DNA of 64,000 nt, from the NCBI RefSeq assembly GCF_050947875.1, contig NC_134568.1, positions 208,670,845-208,734,844 of the forward strand. The letters are read 5' to 3'. The notes beneath the pieces were generated by a model, which worked only from the letters and a program-made list of their open reading frames with translations, was not told the origin of the DNA and ran no database searches. The position numbers were made by a program, and so were the translations under genes. How positions within the stretch are numbered: the first letter of the stretch is position 1; each line of letters starts with the position of its first letter. The stretch is from Dermacentor variabilis (lineage: Eukaryota > Arthropoda > Arachnida > Ixodida > Ixodidae). Shown here in pieces: positions 24,011-35,736 of the stretch.

Positions 24011-25140
24011 TACTATTTCGGTATTACTACTGGCGTTATACAAGACGCTGATGACGTCATTGGTGATGATGATCTTTGTTACCACTCGCTGGGGACAACG
24101 CCGGCTTTTATGCTTCATGGGAAATAGTATGCTTACGCAGTAAAACAACGGTCGGACGCGTAGCATTTCTTTATTGAAGAGATACGCCGCGAAGCGCGAC
24201 AGGAACCTACCTAAACCTGATAATAGGCAAACCTGATATTAGGAAAGGGCCTGATATTAGGCAAATAATATTTGTCATTAAAATGACAAATTGGTTGATG
24301 TCCGTAGCTGAGTGCATATCCGCGGACGTTTAATCCACGTGAGAAGAAGAGGGTCGGGACATGGCAGCTGATGCATGGCACTGAATACATCGGTAATACA
24401 TTTTCTTTCTGAAAAAAAAAATCCACCGACGATTGCGATACTCGCTATTATGCGATATTAGAGCGCAGCTCTACGGGTTCTCATTTCGCGATATATTGCT
24501 CCCGCGGACAACATATCTCTATCTGAATGATTTGAAGACTCTGAAGACGCACTCTGAAGACGCCGACCACAAAATTGCTTTCCAGGAAACAGAAATCCTT
24601 CGAACAGAGACGAACTCGCGGAAGAGACAACATATCTCGTGCGGCAAGTTTCAAATGGAGCGAAGTGTGGCACAACTACCTCGCTAATCGGGAGATCACG
24701 AGAGGCAGCGCGTGGGTGACCTGTACGCGCTGCCTCTCACACACAGCAGCCGCCGCAGACAGACCTCCGCTCATGCAGTACTGTGTTGCAATACAGACTA
24801 CACGCGCTACTTCGGCGCCATCTCGTAGCGATCGTCACCGCAAAGGTCGTCTTTCGCGGCACTACGCTTTTCTTCTCACGCTTCCTCCAAGCCCTCCTCC
24901 TCTGCTTTCCTTCTCTCGGTCTCTTCGCAATAACCGTCTTTCATCTCCCGCTGGGCTCCGCGTTCGCTTTCATCATTCGCTGTGTTCGTTCACTCGGTGG
25001 CGAGGGACACCGCCGACGCAGACGCTCGCCGCTGGAACGAGCGCCTCAGAGCTGCGCCCTAAAACGTGGTGGGACAGACTGACATGTATCAGTAGCATAA
25101 CTGGGACAATGCGCGCATCAGCAAAGGCGCATATAGGAGC
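24011..25140. other. Intergenic sequence with a GC-rich half, no gene seen
   Basis: The GC-rich part (24700-25080) keeps a 193-codon frame open, but the product is low in structure, lacks any motif, and several overlapping frames are also open, as expected from GC content. I do not call a gene. Confidence 0.4.
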
Positions 25141-25317
25141 ACGACACTTGATTTAGTAAAGCAATGAACAGGGCTAGTTACGGAACTAATGGACGAACAT
25201 AAGGAACAAAACGCGGACGTACTTGCGCCATGTACGTGCGCGTTTTGTTCCTTATGTTCATCCATTAGTTCAGTCAGTGTAACACTAAGCGCAATACGGT
25301 CATTGAACGACACTTGA
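25141..25317. repeat. Long hairpin flanked by 11-bp direct repeats
   Basis: Arms of 33 bases (25183-25215 and 25239-25271) pair with one mismatch, and the pairing continues inward to about 40 bases around a 9-base loop. ACGACACTTGA occurs at both 25141-25151 and 25307-25317, flanking the structure. This could be a small fold-back transposon with its target duplication. Confidence 0.65.
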
Positions 25318-26099
25318 GATCGTATCGCTGCAGGACTTCCTATTTAGAGAGTAGCTCTCAGGTGCCCGTTCCTGCGGCGAGTGTCGTCATCGTCGGTGGC
25401 GGCGGCGTAACCGAGCGAACCAGCACAACGAAAGATGAAAGACCAAACGCGGAGCGGGAGCTGAAGGGCGCGAGCCACGAACGGCGGAGACCAATGAGAG
25501 CGGCCCCTTCAGTTACGTGCGCGCGGGAAACTGGTCACGCGGATCCGCCCTACTGCTCGATGCGTACTCGCATCTGGTCTCAGCCGGACCGCTTGTTTCG
25601 TACTATCGTCTGCTCGTGCCAGCTCTCGCTTCTTTGGTTTGCTTGATGTGGTCTCGTTCGTGATTGTTTCGATTGCCATGGTTTGCGATTATTTTTTAAT
25701 CTGATTGTATGTGCGACACGAATTGCGCAGTACTTTCTGTAAGTCACCCAGCACCAGCGGTTACACTGGAACATTCGACGAGTCATGTATAAAAGCCGAC
25801 GCGCTTGACCCGCACATCAAATTTTCAACGATTGCCGCTCTGCTACATGTCTCTGAAATTCTTTGCCTCACTATATCGCGAAATGAAAACATGTATAGAG
25901 ATGCGCTCCAATTTCGAGTTAAGGAGTATCGTAATCGTCGCGAAACCTTTGCCCGACCATTTCCTTTGCGACAACTTACCGTCGATAGCGAAACTGTTCT
26001 TAACCGCGAGTAGCTTTACCTAATCGTAAAATTCTGCGTGCAAGCAGCCTCTTGAGTAGCGTACTAAGGCATGTAACTACGCAGGCTAGTCTCTGTAGT
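25318..26099. other. Intergenic sequence, no gene seen
   Basis: GC-rich to about 25600 and then mixed. No recognisable gene or repeat. Confidence 0.4.
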
Positions 26100-26335
26100 T
26101 TGATTGACGGGTTTTAGCGTCCTGAAACAACACAAGGTCGATAAGGAACCGCGTGGTATATGGCTCTCGATTTATTTTGAACACCTGGGATTCTTGAACC
26201 TGTACCGAGCGCTCGTTACACGAACGTTTTTTGCGTATCACTCCATAGTAATGCGGCCGCTGCGAGTCGAACCAGCGCGCGACTTCGTGATCAGCAGGAA
26301 AAAGCCGCACTCACTGCGCCACCACGTGAAGTGCT
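26100..26335 (-). mobile_element. Ruka: Ruka-type SINE, diverged
   Basis: Minus-strand head at the right end (TGGTGGCGCAGTGAGTGCGG, then GATCACGAAGTCGCGCGCTGG) and a body with the GTTCAAGAATCCCAGG section. Substitutions are frequent and no target duplication is seen, so this is an old copy. Confidence 0.6.
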
Positions 26336-27391
26336 GAATGCTTTAGGTTTCTTTGCGCATTTGTTCTCAATTAAATATTTTTATGTGGTCCCGGTAACGA
26401 GGAACGCTAGCATTTTTTTTTCTTCTTCCTTTACGTGCGGCTCGAAATTTAAAACCTGTAATTGTTTTATAGAGCAAGAACTAGTTGCACCATTCTTTAG
26501 TGCAGAGTTTGAAAATTCTTACAATGGTACGCTCACTGATGCTTTCCAGCTGCGGCCAGAAAGACAAAGCGGTGAGGAAACCCTGCCCGAATGTGCCGCA
26601 TGCGCGGTCCAGGACAACGTCCCAAACGCCTTCGCGGCTTGTGCGCAGCAGACGCGCCGCGGCACCTATCTCGACCGCATCTGCGGGTGTCCCCGCGCGC
26701 ACGAAAGAGCAGGGCTTAAAAAGCCTGACTGTCTAGCGAGTGCTGCGAAGCACGGCAGTGGAGCCCGATAAGGCGACAGAAAACGCGGCCGCCAGGCGAA
26801 GGAGCGGTTCGGCGAGAGATCGCACCGGAGTGGAGCGATGAGAAAGTGCACAGAGAACACTTACGGGACGTATACACGTGAAACGCCGACACAGGCTGGC
26901 ACCACGCGGCCGCGCGCTGCGACTGCTCGTATCACGTGGCGCGTTTCCTCTTATGTTGCCAAAAGGTAGCTTTGCGCGCCGGTATCAAGCGACAAACGTT
27001 ACTTTTTTTCTCTCGATGTCTCTTCGGCGCTTTCTGTCCGCGCGTGCGGTACGCAGAGCTCGTGGCTGTAGAGGCAGGCAACGGCAACGGGCTTTTAAGG
27101 CACACCTCTGCGTTCTATCGATATTTTAACCGACATTTCCCGTTGCCTGAAATGCACAGCTATTGTTAACCAACGCGAGCAAATCCTACCTAAAAAAAGA
27201 ACCATCCCTCCTCCCCCCTACACACCCTAAAAAAACATACAAAAAGGAATGCGAACAGTTTCCGCATGCGGCAGGTATACAGCTGCGCGTGTGTTCCTAA
27301 AGTTCTTAGTTAAATTTTAGTGTTTGTAGTTAAAACGGCCTTTGTTGTCATAAAAATCCGAGGACACCTAAGCACGTCTTATGAGTTGTGA
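26336..27391. other. GC-rich intergenic sequence, no gene seen
   Basis: Many overlapping frames are open at 26480-27130 because of high GC content. None shows a domain. Confidence 0.4.
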
Positions 27392-27805
27392 ATGCGAAAG
27401 CATTAATGTCTAAATGAACGCGGCTGAGCGGGCCTTCGAGTGATGAACTCCTCGCGCACAAACGAGCGCGTTGAGACGCTTCTAGCATTTTCATTTGGCC
27501 TTATCGAGGCGCAGTTAGAAGGCAGGTGAGAGCTTGCGCGGACAGAAAACGCGCGGATAAGACAGGCTTCCGAGAGCGAGAGCGATGATGACGTGGTGTC
27601 GCGGCGATGCACTCTCCTCCCCTCACGCAACACCTGGCGCGCTATAGACGCAGCAGGTGTTACCTATCGCCTGCTCTGCTCTGTCTAGGCGCGCTTGTGA
27701 CGTGCTGTCGCCGCCAATGGGAATTTACGTGCCGCTTCGCTCCAACAGATGACTGAGGCCGGCTTTCTCGCTCAAGGGGCTATCTGACGCTTTCGCATCG
27801 AAAAA
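27392..27805. mobile_element. Possible MITE with short imperfect terminal inverted repeats
   Basis: GAATGCGAAAGCATTA near 27391 and TGACGCTTTCGCATC near 27787 are imperfect reverse complements (about 12 of 15). The GC-rich interior has no coding capacity. No convincing target duplication, so this is tentative. Confidence 0.3.
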
Positions 27806-28836
27806 TAGTCGTATTAGTTTGTTTTTTTTTACCTCTTTTAATCGCATCAAGCGAACTGCTTCAGCAAAAGATCTGTGTTGAACATGTAAAATTCTCCAGT
27901 GCGTCTATTCGAATGCGGGGCTAGCTTTGGTTGGTATAAGTATAATTGGACGATGTAAGGGCGCTTTTGAACAGGACTTAAAAGACGTTCACAAGTGTCT
28001 TCTCTTGTCCTGCTCAAAAACGCTGTTTCTTCGCCCAAGCACCTGTACCCGAACGTTGATTTCAGTGTGAACTACGTGGAAGTTGCCCGATCGGAATCTT
28101 CCGAAATTCTTTACTACAAGCCCCCGCTCGCGAACTTGACTCTTGGGCGTCCTGGCTCCTGGCGATCTCTCGATCTCTCGCTATAGAGTGTCATGCTTTC
28201 TTGGCGCATGAAAAGTCAGGACCTTACCTGAAAATATCCCTGTATTTAGTTGTACAACATTAGGCTCTCATCGGTCCGTACATCAAGACAACCTTCGATC
28301 TTATTTTGTTGTCCATCGATGGTAGACTTGGGCGATTTCGTAATTCATTGATGTGCGTGCGTGCGTGCACTTTTTGCCGGGAATGGCTACTCAATTTCCA
28401 GGAAATCTAAAGAAAAAGTAACAGTTTCAATAAATAAGAAGGCCATACAGCGAATAGTAGGGGCAAACTCAACTCCTGGCGCATTGAAGCTTGGCTTTCC
28501 AGAGAAAGAAAATATAAATTCCGCTCAAAGTGGAAACAATAAAAGCGATAGATAGCTAGCGTAATGGTATGTTCGGTAAGACTCGAAGTGTTGCGCGCAG
28601 TATCGCCTGCAGGCAATATTCGTAGGTTCGCGTGAGCAGTCCGTGCGTCATTCTGTTCACGACGAGCCGGCTCGTCAGATACGACGGTTCTGGCTCGGCA
28701 ACATCAGCTATAGCGTAACAGAAAAGTCTGGTGACCCGTAACCGGTCCACAGGCCTCACTGGACGGGAGCTTGCGGTCGGTATGAGCCCACCCGAAACTG
28801 TGAACTGTGAAACCGAGCATTATTGTCATGTAGTTC
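27806..28836. other. Intergenic sequence, no gene seen
   Basis: Contains a short GTGC microsatellite near 28353-28368. No gene, SINE or domain recognised. Confidence 0.4.
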
Positions 28837-29262
28837 TGACGGTAAAGAACACAGTAGCAATACTGTGAATGACGAAACTAACTTTTATTGAGTGAACCTG
28901 TGCCCACAAAAAATAGGCTACACTTAAAGCACAACGATAGTGGCGAACACAGTCGGCGATCGTCGACATCTGCTGTGCGGGTCAAGCGCGTCGGCTTTTA
29001 ACATCAGTTTTCGAAGGTTCCAGAGTAATCGCATAGTGGCAATCGCTGGTGTCCGCGTGTCTTTTAGAAAGTTCTACACCATTCGCGTCGCGCATGCATG
29101 AAATCACATTACACAAGGTTCGGTGACAACAGACAGCGGATAGAACCATCGATAACATTCTAGAAACTTCCGATACGCGCAGGCGCGTCCTGCGCTGTGC
29201 GATAACATTTGTTAGGTGGTGAAACGTGGCCACACGATAAAAATAAATAAATGAAAGTGTCA
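28837..29262 (-). repeat. LTR of Ty3/gypsy element B, left copy (3' LTR)
   Basis: It has TG...CA ends and 426 bp. About the same sequence recurs at 42503-42917. On the minus strand an AATAAA lies about 65 bases before the LTR end, as expected for an R-U5 polyadenylation signal. That orientation agrees with the pol gene at 29361-31784. Confidence 0.8.
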
Positions 29263-29360
29263 GTACGCCCTCTTAAAAAGTATCGTTCCGATGCTGCAAC
29301 CGAACGAAAGTAATAAACAAAAATACCCGTAGTAAAGATGCAACAAAATATTGAAGTTCG

Positions 29361-31784
29361 TCAGCGTGCGTAAAAGGGCTTAAGACGGACCACGTGGACT
29401 ATTTCAGATCGTGCGTGGCGCCGCTGTGATTGCGAAATGCCTTCTGGCATGACCTCATAGTCCAGTTCGCCAATACTTCGGATGATCCTATAGGGTCCGA
29501 CATAGCGTCGCAATAGTTTCTCACTGAGTCCTCTTCGCCGTACCGGGATCCAAACCCAAACACGGTCGCCGGGCTGGTGTTACACGTAGCGTCGTCGAAG
29601 ATTGCAGTGTCTGCTGTCGGTCCTGTGCTGGTTCTTGATGCGCAGGTGGGCGAGCTGACGGGCCTCTTCGGCGCGCTGGAGACAGGCGCCGACGTCGACA
29701 TTTTCTTCGTCGGTGACGTGCGGCAGCATGGCGTCAAGAGTTGTTGTCGGGTTCGTTCCGTAAAACAGCTTGAACGGCGTGGTCCGAGTTGTTTCTTGCA
29801 CTGCCGTGTTGTAAGCGACGGTTATGTACGGCAGGACGCCATCCCAGGTATTGTGTTCGACGTCGACGTACATTGCTGGCATATTGGCGAGAGTCTTGTT
29901 CAGTCGTTCCGTAAGACCATTCGTCTGCGGGTGCTAGGCAGTTGTCCTCCTGTGGCTTGTCTGGCTGTGTTGCAGAATGGCTTGGCTGAGCTCTGCAGTA
30001 AACACTGTTCCCCTGTCAGTTATAAGGACTTCTGGGGCATCATGTCGAAGCAGGATCTTCTCAACGAACAAATTTGCCACTTCTGTTGCACTACCTTTCG
30101 GCAGAGCTTTCGTTTCAGCGAAGCGGGTGAGCTAGTCTGTCGTCACGACGATCCACTTGTTTCCAGATGTTGACGTCAGAAAGGGTCTCAACAAATTCAT
30201 CCCGATCTGCTGAAATGGTCGGCAAGGTGGCTCGATCGGCTGTAGTAATCCCGCTGGCCTCGTTTTTTTTAATTATGGGGTTTTACGTGTCTAAACCACT
30301 TTCTGATTATGAGGCACGCCGTAGTGGAGGACTCCTGAAATTTCGACCACCTGGGGTTCTGTAACGTGCACCTAAATCTAAGTACACGGGTGTTTTCGCA
30401 TTGCGCCCCCATCAAAATGTGGCCGCCGTCGCCGGGATTCGATCGATCCCGCCACCTCGCGCTCAGCAGCCCAACACCATAGCTACTGAGCAACCACGGC
30501 TGGTGTCGCTGGCCTCGTTGGCGGTGTCTTCCGTCGTTGGCCGTCACGGCAAGTCTTGATGTAACGGGCCACGTCGGTGATCAGGTGCGGCCAGGAATAC
30601 TTCTCTCGTATTCTTGCAAGCGTACGGGAAAAGCCGAAGTGACCGGCTGTCAGAACGTCGTGGAGGGCGCGCAGGACTTCTGACTGAAGTGCTGCAGGCA
30701 CAACGAGGAGGTAGTTTGCATGGGCTGAGGAAAAGTTCTTCTTCACCAGGACGTCATTTCGCAAGAAGAACGAAGACAAGCCGCGCCTAAATATCCGCAG
30801 GACAAAGTCGGCCATGCCTACCAAGTACTCAGCAAGGCTTCTTAGCTTGAGGTCCGCTCGCTGCTGCTCTGCAACGTCGTCTGTGCTTATTGTTGCTAAA
30901 AATGCGTCGTCGTCTTGGTCATCTTTGGGCGGCGGTTCCACGGGACCGCGAGACAGACAGTCGGTACCGGAGTGTTTTCGTCCGGGCTTGTAAATTACAG
31001 TGATGTCACATTCTTGCAGTCTGGGGCTTCAGCGTGCCAGACGTCCTGAAGGGTCCTTTAAGGTCGCCAGCTAACAGAAGGCATGATGGTCGCTTACGAC
31101 TTTGAACGGTCTGCCATATAGGTAAGGGCTTTGGCGGAGTGATCGAGCACACTCTTCAATTATCATGCGATGCTTTGCAACTGGTATTTGTCGAATCCTC
31201 GATGACGTCGATAAGCAGTCTTTGTGTCGTCGGAGAAGACCTTTGAGCTGTTCCTGCTTACTGATGGGGAGACGTCGATTTATGTCCAAGTCTGATTCGG
31301 GAACTATGATCGTCGACGTAGATGCCGTAGAGTCCGAGAGAACAAACGCATTGCTGGTTTCCAGAATTTTCTCGATGTATGCGATCGTCGTGCCCTTGTT
31401 GATGTGCTTAAACTTCTGGCTGAAGTTTGGCAGCAACACTTTCATTTTTTCTCCGTGCAGTCGAGTGATCCTTCTTGCGATGCAAATTTCACGGTCAAGC
31501 AGTAGAGGTTGGTCACGCTCGATGGCGCCGTCTACGTCTGCAGGTGTTTCGATGCCGACGGAAATGACAGTGCTGGAGCGAGGCGGGATGCTGACTTGAT
31601 CTTCTAGCACACTCAAGGGGTGGTGACTACGAGAGCTCTCCGGCGGTATCGCTTGATCTTCTGACAGCGTTAACGACTTCGCGTCGATGATTTCGCCGTG
31701 TTGGTTCAGGAAGTTCATGCCTAGAATGACGTCTCGTGAACACTGTTGGAAGATAATGAAGGTGGCTGCCTCAAATAGCCTCAA
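29361..31784 (-). pseudogene. Ty3/gypsy element B: protease end, RT remnant, RNase H end and integrase
   Basis: Reading leftwards: the protease C-terminus and linker (QQCSRDVILGMNFLNQHG) is joined abruptly (about 31120) to the end of RNase H (GRPFKVVSDHHAFC). Almost all of RT and the first half of RNase H are therefore deleted. Integrase follows: zinc-finger His residues are kept but the second Cys of CRDCQ is Gly. Beyond a SINE insertion come the catalytic core (ITDRGTVF, HPQTNGLTERLNKTL) and the GPY/F module (YVGPYRIIRSIGELDYEV). In-frame stops interrupt it at VVTTD-stop, TTA-stop-HPQ and RRYV-stop. The pol order PR-RT-RH-IN is the usual gypsy order. The copy is dead. Confidence 0.9.
30252..30519 (-). 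mobile_element. Ruka: Ruka SINE inserted in the integrase of element B
   Basis: A full-length Ruka, with B-box remnant at about 30434-30460 and head at the right end, is bounded by the 13-bp duplication CGCTGGCCTCGTT at 30252-30264 and 30507-30519. Removing the SINE and one repeat restores the integrase frame between the zinc finger and the catalytic core. The B box carries a small tandem duplication (GATCGATCC). Confidence 0.9.
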
Positions 31785-31883
31785 TCGCCGACATCGTCAA
31801 AGAAGAGGTTCAGCGATCACTTGAGGTTACTGAAGTACAACCGCCATCACCACAGCCCCAGCCGGAAGCGATGACATACGCCG
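31767..31883 (+). pseudogene. Gag fragment of element B, left of the nested insertion
   Basis: The plus strand reads IADIVKEEVQRSLE and then ...PQPEAMTYA, a Gag linker of the same gypsy family as B. It continues seamlessly after the nested element as AVARRQIPREL at 41641. Its orientation is opposite to the B pol gene immediately to the left, so a rearrangement breakpoint lies near 31765-31785. Confidence 0.75.
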
Positions 31884-32212
31884 TGTTTGAAGTCGGAGGC
31901 GATCTCACCGCTGCCAACCAGATGTTTGGATCGCACCGCTGGTGCGATCGGTTGTTGGGAACTCGGCGCTGACGCCCGTGGTTGTACCTGGGTCGCAAGC
32001 CCCAAGGGTAGCGTTGGCCTGGCGGCCTGGGGTACAACAGGAAGCATCCGAAGGTCCCGGCAAAGCATGAGTCGACTGGTAACAACAAAACAACTTGTTT
32101 ATTTTAACATCGCAAAGAGTTGGCGGTCAGGTTGACCGAAGTAGAGAGACGGGAGAGCACTTTACTCAACAGAAGAAATCGGAGCCCTCCTTTTGGCGTC
32201 CGGGGGCAGCTG

Positions 32213-32220
32213 TTTTTATA
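32213..32220 (-). promoter_or_regulatory. TATA box in the LTR of element A
   Basis: The minus strand reads GAGTATAAAAACAG. The equivalent in the 5' LTR at 41141-41148 would drive the genomic RNA of the element. The matching AATAAA at 32098-32103 would terminate it in R. Confidence 0.6.
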
Positions 32221-32311
32221 CTCTCGCAGTTGAGGGCAAGAAGGAACCCCTCAATAGACGAGCACGTGAATGTACAATGGGCTAATGGTGACGCACACTG
32301 TCGTAGCGCTG

Positions 32312-32540
32312 CCGGTCGGGCACAATGACTGGAATGAGAGGGTGATCCCTGCTGTCGCACCGCCTGGTTCGGGCACAATGACTGGAATGAGAGGGTGATC
32401 CCTTGCTTTCGCATCGCCTGGTTCAGGCACAATGACTGGAAGGGGAGGATGACCCCTGCTGTCGCATCGCCTGGTTCAGGCACAATGACTGGAAGGGGAG
32501 GATGACCCCTGCTGTCGCATCGCCTGGTTCGGGCACAATG
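32312..32540. repeat. 53-bp tandem repeat in the LTR, about 4.3 copies
   Basis: Each unit contains GGGCACAATGACTGGAA, GGTGATCCC or GATGACCCC, and TGTCGCATCGCCTGGTTC. Repeat starts are spaced 53, 54, 53 and 53 bases. The other LTR has the same array at about 41240-41468. The array lies upstream of the TATA box on the minus strand, where U3 enhancers sit. Confidence 0.85.
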
Positions 32541-33754
32541 GCACATACACTCACACGCGCACATGAAGACACGTGGCATCGGAACATGCCTGGAAACGCC
32601 TGGAAACACCTGGCGGGGAGCGTTGCGGCGACGCCGAACGGGCCAAAATGTCTGCCGCCCCGCCGCAGTCGCGCCGGCAAAACCGCGTGTCGCAGGCGAA
32701 ACGCAACAGACCGCCCCGCCGGGGGAAGGAGATCCCGATGGACAGGGGACTGCATCCGCTGTCCGGAGGGATGTCGCTCGATGATGCTCATAACCGAAGT
32801 CGGGCGTCCCTCGACGTTTCTTGAGCGCAGCGCACAGAGAAGGCCTCGTTCTCTCGTTCAGGTTCGCACGGGACACTGCAAAGTGACTTCGGGAGAGTTC
32901 ACATTTTTGCTCTCGTTCCCGGCAAGCGTTAGAACTACGCTGAAACTCAACCGCTCAGTCAGCAAGCACGGCACAACCCTCACTAAGCCCTGCCAGGCTC
33001 TTTCCCCTTTTTATACCACTGCCTAGTTCCTTACAGTAGTCTAGCATCACTCAGAACGCGTCCACAAATTGAAAAATTGCACTAGAAAGCATATCATCAC
33101 TTTGAAACACTAAACAAAAGCAATATGTTAAAAAAAAATCCTGCCTCAGGAAGAAAAACATCAGTAACAAACAATTTTGAGGCTGATTCCTACGTTAGGG
33201 GCTTCGACTTAAGCCATCGGCGTTACCGTTGAGACTCCCCTTTTTGTAACGCACCTCAAAGGAATATTGTTGTAAATATAGTGTACTAGAATAATGTCCT
33301 AGTGACACGACCGGAAAGGGGCGCGCGTGCCTCTTTCCGTTGACGCCACCAGGTGTCGCCACTGCGACCTTTTCTAGCAGACCGGCTGCTCTCATATGCG
33401 TTGCTATTGAGGCGGTCCGTGTTATTAAGTGTTTTTTACGGACATGGTTCTTTCATTATAACAGAACAGGATTGTATTTAACAAAGTATTGTGTAAAGGA
33501 AGATCTTGAAGGCCACATCGAGACCATAGTATCGACAATGCCGTCTGCTAGCGTATTCTCGCACAGTCCGGCGCTTTCATTGCGCTCGTCGTATCGCATG
33601 TGCCAGCTGGCAATTCACTGAGCTTCTTGTTGCTCATCTACTGCTCGAAAGCCAATATATCTGGGCCTGCCTTGCTTCTGTGGAGCTATATTTACCACCC
33701 CATTTAAATCGCGTGCTTATCGCAAATGACAGGAAAGTTCGTAGAGACTTCGGC

Positions 33755-33955
33755 GTTGCGCTGCTAACCCCGAGGGCGTAGGATTAAATAACGGACTCGT
33801 TGGCTGCACTTTCATAGCGGGAAAATGCAAACATGTCCGTGTTGCCGGTTATAAAACCCCAGTTGGTCAAAATTATTCATGTGTCCCTCCCCCCCCCCTT
33901 CTTTACTGCGTGCCTAATAATTAGATCTTAGTGTGTTTTACACATTAAACCCCGG
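33755..33955 (+). mobile_element. Ruka: Old Ruka-type SINE inside the P-type transposon
   Basis: A head remnant TTGCGCTGCTAACCCCGAGG is followed by a body remnant ending CTGCGTGCCTAATAATTAGA. Divergence is heavy compared with the copies at 10801 or 30265. The order GTTGCCGGTTATAAAACCCCAGTTGGTCAAAATT matches the GAACCCCAGGTGGTCAAAATT section of Ruka. Confidence 0.6.
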
Positions 33956-34289
33956 AATGAATTCATTTTTGACTATGCAATTGCGCACATACAAACTCAC
34001 AATTTTTCCCGAAATTTTAGCTCCTAAGAAATCTGCCGCATCTTCAGCACATACTGTCAGAGTGACGCTCGAAAGAAATCCAGGTTACTCTTTTTTTACT
34101 TATTCACAATGAAAATAGCACAGCTATAATGGAACCCTAAAGTGTACCTTCCCTAGACACCGAGCATCAAATCCCATTATAAGTAACTATTACTGTTAAA
34201 ACACATGACCAAAAAACACCTTGTAGCATGGAGTTCTAGGAACATCAACTTAGCTTAATATATTTTGATGCCTGCAGGGCGCCTTCTTT

Positions 34290-34705
34290 CATTACACTTC
34301 TTCACGCTTTTTGTGAAGAAATGTAGGCTGGTTGTGATGTAGAAAGCAGTGAGTTCTGCTGTGATGGATTCGAAGTGTACAGGGCAGCCAAGTTGATGCT
34401 GCAGCCTGGCTTTAACAACACCTAGCTAAAACATCTAAAACATGGTCTGCGTGCAACTCAAGAAGACTAAAACAAACTATGAAGTCTTTGTCCAAGATGA
34501 TCATAAACTTGTATATAGGGGAGGCAGGATATGACAAACTACCGTTGTCTTTCATATGGCAAACTCTGCAAGCCTCAAATTTCCTGCTGCCCATTTTCTG
34601 ATAAATAGTAAGTTCAGGCAGGCTTCACAGCCTGTCTTTAAAATGCACTTTCTCGCCACAACCAGCGATATAGAAAATTAGGCGGCTGTCACTGGATGCT
34701 GTAGC
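34290..34705 (-). pseudogene. C-terminal part of a P-element/THAP9-like transposase
   Basis: Two alternating frames give SDSRLIFYIAG, VARKCILKTGCEACLNLL, YKFMIILDKDFIVCF, LELHADHVLDVL and FYITTSLHFFTKSVKK. The succession of an (I/V)AG(Y/F)VxRK motif, a Cys-x-x-Cys, and a terminal TxxHFxxK is what I know from P-element and THAP9 transposase C-termini. Frame changes and stops show it is dead. Confidence 0.6.
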
Positions 34706-34812
34706 CCCAAATACCACAGCAGCAGGCTGCAACCTCGAGTTAAAACACGTGAAAGGTCATGAAAGTCACTTTCAGGCATTATTCCTTGGCAGATGATGCG
34801 GCTCTCAGAGTC

Positions 34813-35542
34813 CTTGTCCTTGTTACTTTGTGGTTGCATGTGTTTGCGTTGTTACAATTTTTTATGTTTTTTATGTTTACGTAGCAAATGGTTCGCAGCG
34901 GCAAGGGAGCGTACAAATATGTCTTGGCACAGCCCACCTCTAAAGTACAGTTGAGCAGACAATTCGTCTTCATGCCCACTGAAATGCAGAACTTTCTCAT
35001 GCAATATCTCGAGCCTTTCTTGCTTTTGTACCTACGTTGTCGCGAAAACTACGGTTGAGTCGTTGCCACAGTTAAAGTGGCACCAGAGCTTGAGGGAATA
35101 TTCACTACTTGGAGCGAGCTAATTGCGAATGGTTCATTCTCCGCAAACTGTCCGTTTTCATCTTACGCAGACTCGACCAGTATCTCGCGAAGTGGTTGGC
35201 GGGGCTGACGCTCTCCCGCTCTTTCTTCATTTTGTGCGGTCCGTGCGCTCTTACGTGGCTTCGTTCTTACCATCAGTGCACTTTCTACGGCTGGCCTCTT
35301 CCTTTCTGGCCTCTCTTCAACAGGTGCGACAGAAAGGTAGGACGTACAGTCGGGCAGAAGGGTAGGCACCGCGCCAGGCGCCAGCGACAGCTTCCCACGT
35401 GGAAGTCGCATTTCGGTGCCATTGATGATGCCGACGTAATCCCTCCAAATGTATCGAGGCTGAAAGTGGCGCTCACATACCACTGAACATAAAAAATTGT
35501 AACAACGCAAACACATGCAACCACAAAGTAACAAGGACGAGA
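34813..35542. repeat. Internal 53-bp inverted repeat within the P-type transposon
   Basis: Arms at about 34813-34868 and 35487-35542 are reverse complements with about one mismatch (shared core CAAACACATGCAACCACAAA). They enclose about 620 bp. One arm lies in the putative THAP intron, the other in the C-terminal coding relic, so one arm is probably a misplaced copy. Confidence 0.75.
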
Positions 35543-35736
35543 CACAAGCACGGAATTCTTATGTCAAGTATGCACCAACTCGCCCAGAAAGAAGTTTTAA
35601 TGAAATACCGCTGAAGATTCCGTGAGATGCTTGTCTGCTGTTCGCAGATTGCGCTCTCCCATTTCTTCCCAAGTTCATTTTCCGTTGGTGCGGCGAACAA
35701 TGACGCTTTAGGAGCGCCCTGATAATCGCTGCGGCA
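35163..35736 (-). pseudogene. THAP DNA-binding domain of the P-type transposase, two exons
   Basis: Exon 1 (35736-35609) reads CRSDYQGAPKASLFAAP, ENELGKKWESAI and, after a 1-nt shift, ADKHLTESSA. A donor GTATTT follows. The acceptor TTCAG precedes 35482, where exon 2 reads VVCERHFQPRYIWRDYV, then LSLAPGAVPTLLPDC. This is the THAP pattern: C-xx-C start (first Cys lost), FxxP, W, CxxH, and the closing AVPTxF/L. THAP domains bind the transposon ends. A frameshift and the lost first Cys make it non-functional. A basic linker runs on to a stop at 35163. Confidence 0.75.

Larger units (their letters stand above)
31884..32708 (-). repeat. 3' LTR of element A
   Basis: 825 bp. On the minus strand it begins TGTTGCGTTTCG and ends TTCAAACA. 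It contains a U3 tandem repeat, a TATA box (32213-32220) and, about 110 bases further on, an AATAAA (32098-32103), so U3, R and U5 are in the expected order. Confidence 0.9.

Noticed and set aside
24575..25156. 193-codon plus-strand open frame
   Set aside because: GC-driven open frame with no motif and other equally open overlapping frames.
29577..30173. 198-codon plus-strand open frame
   Set aside because: It is antisense to the integrase of element B, whose catalytic motifs are clear on the minus strand.
32166..32876. 236-codon minus-strand frame and shorter plus-strand frames in the 3' LTR of element A
   Set aside because: They lie within LTR repeats, recur in the other LTR as truncated forms, and show no domain. 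They are not an envelope gene.
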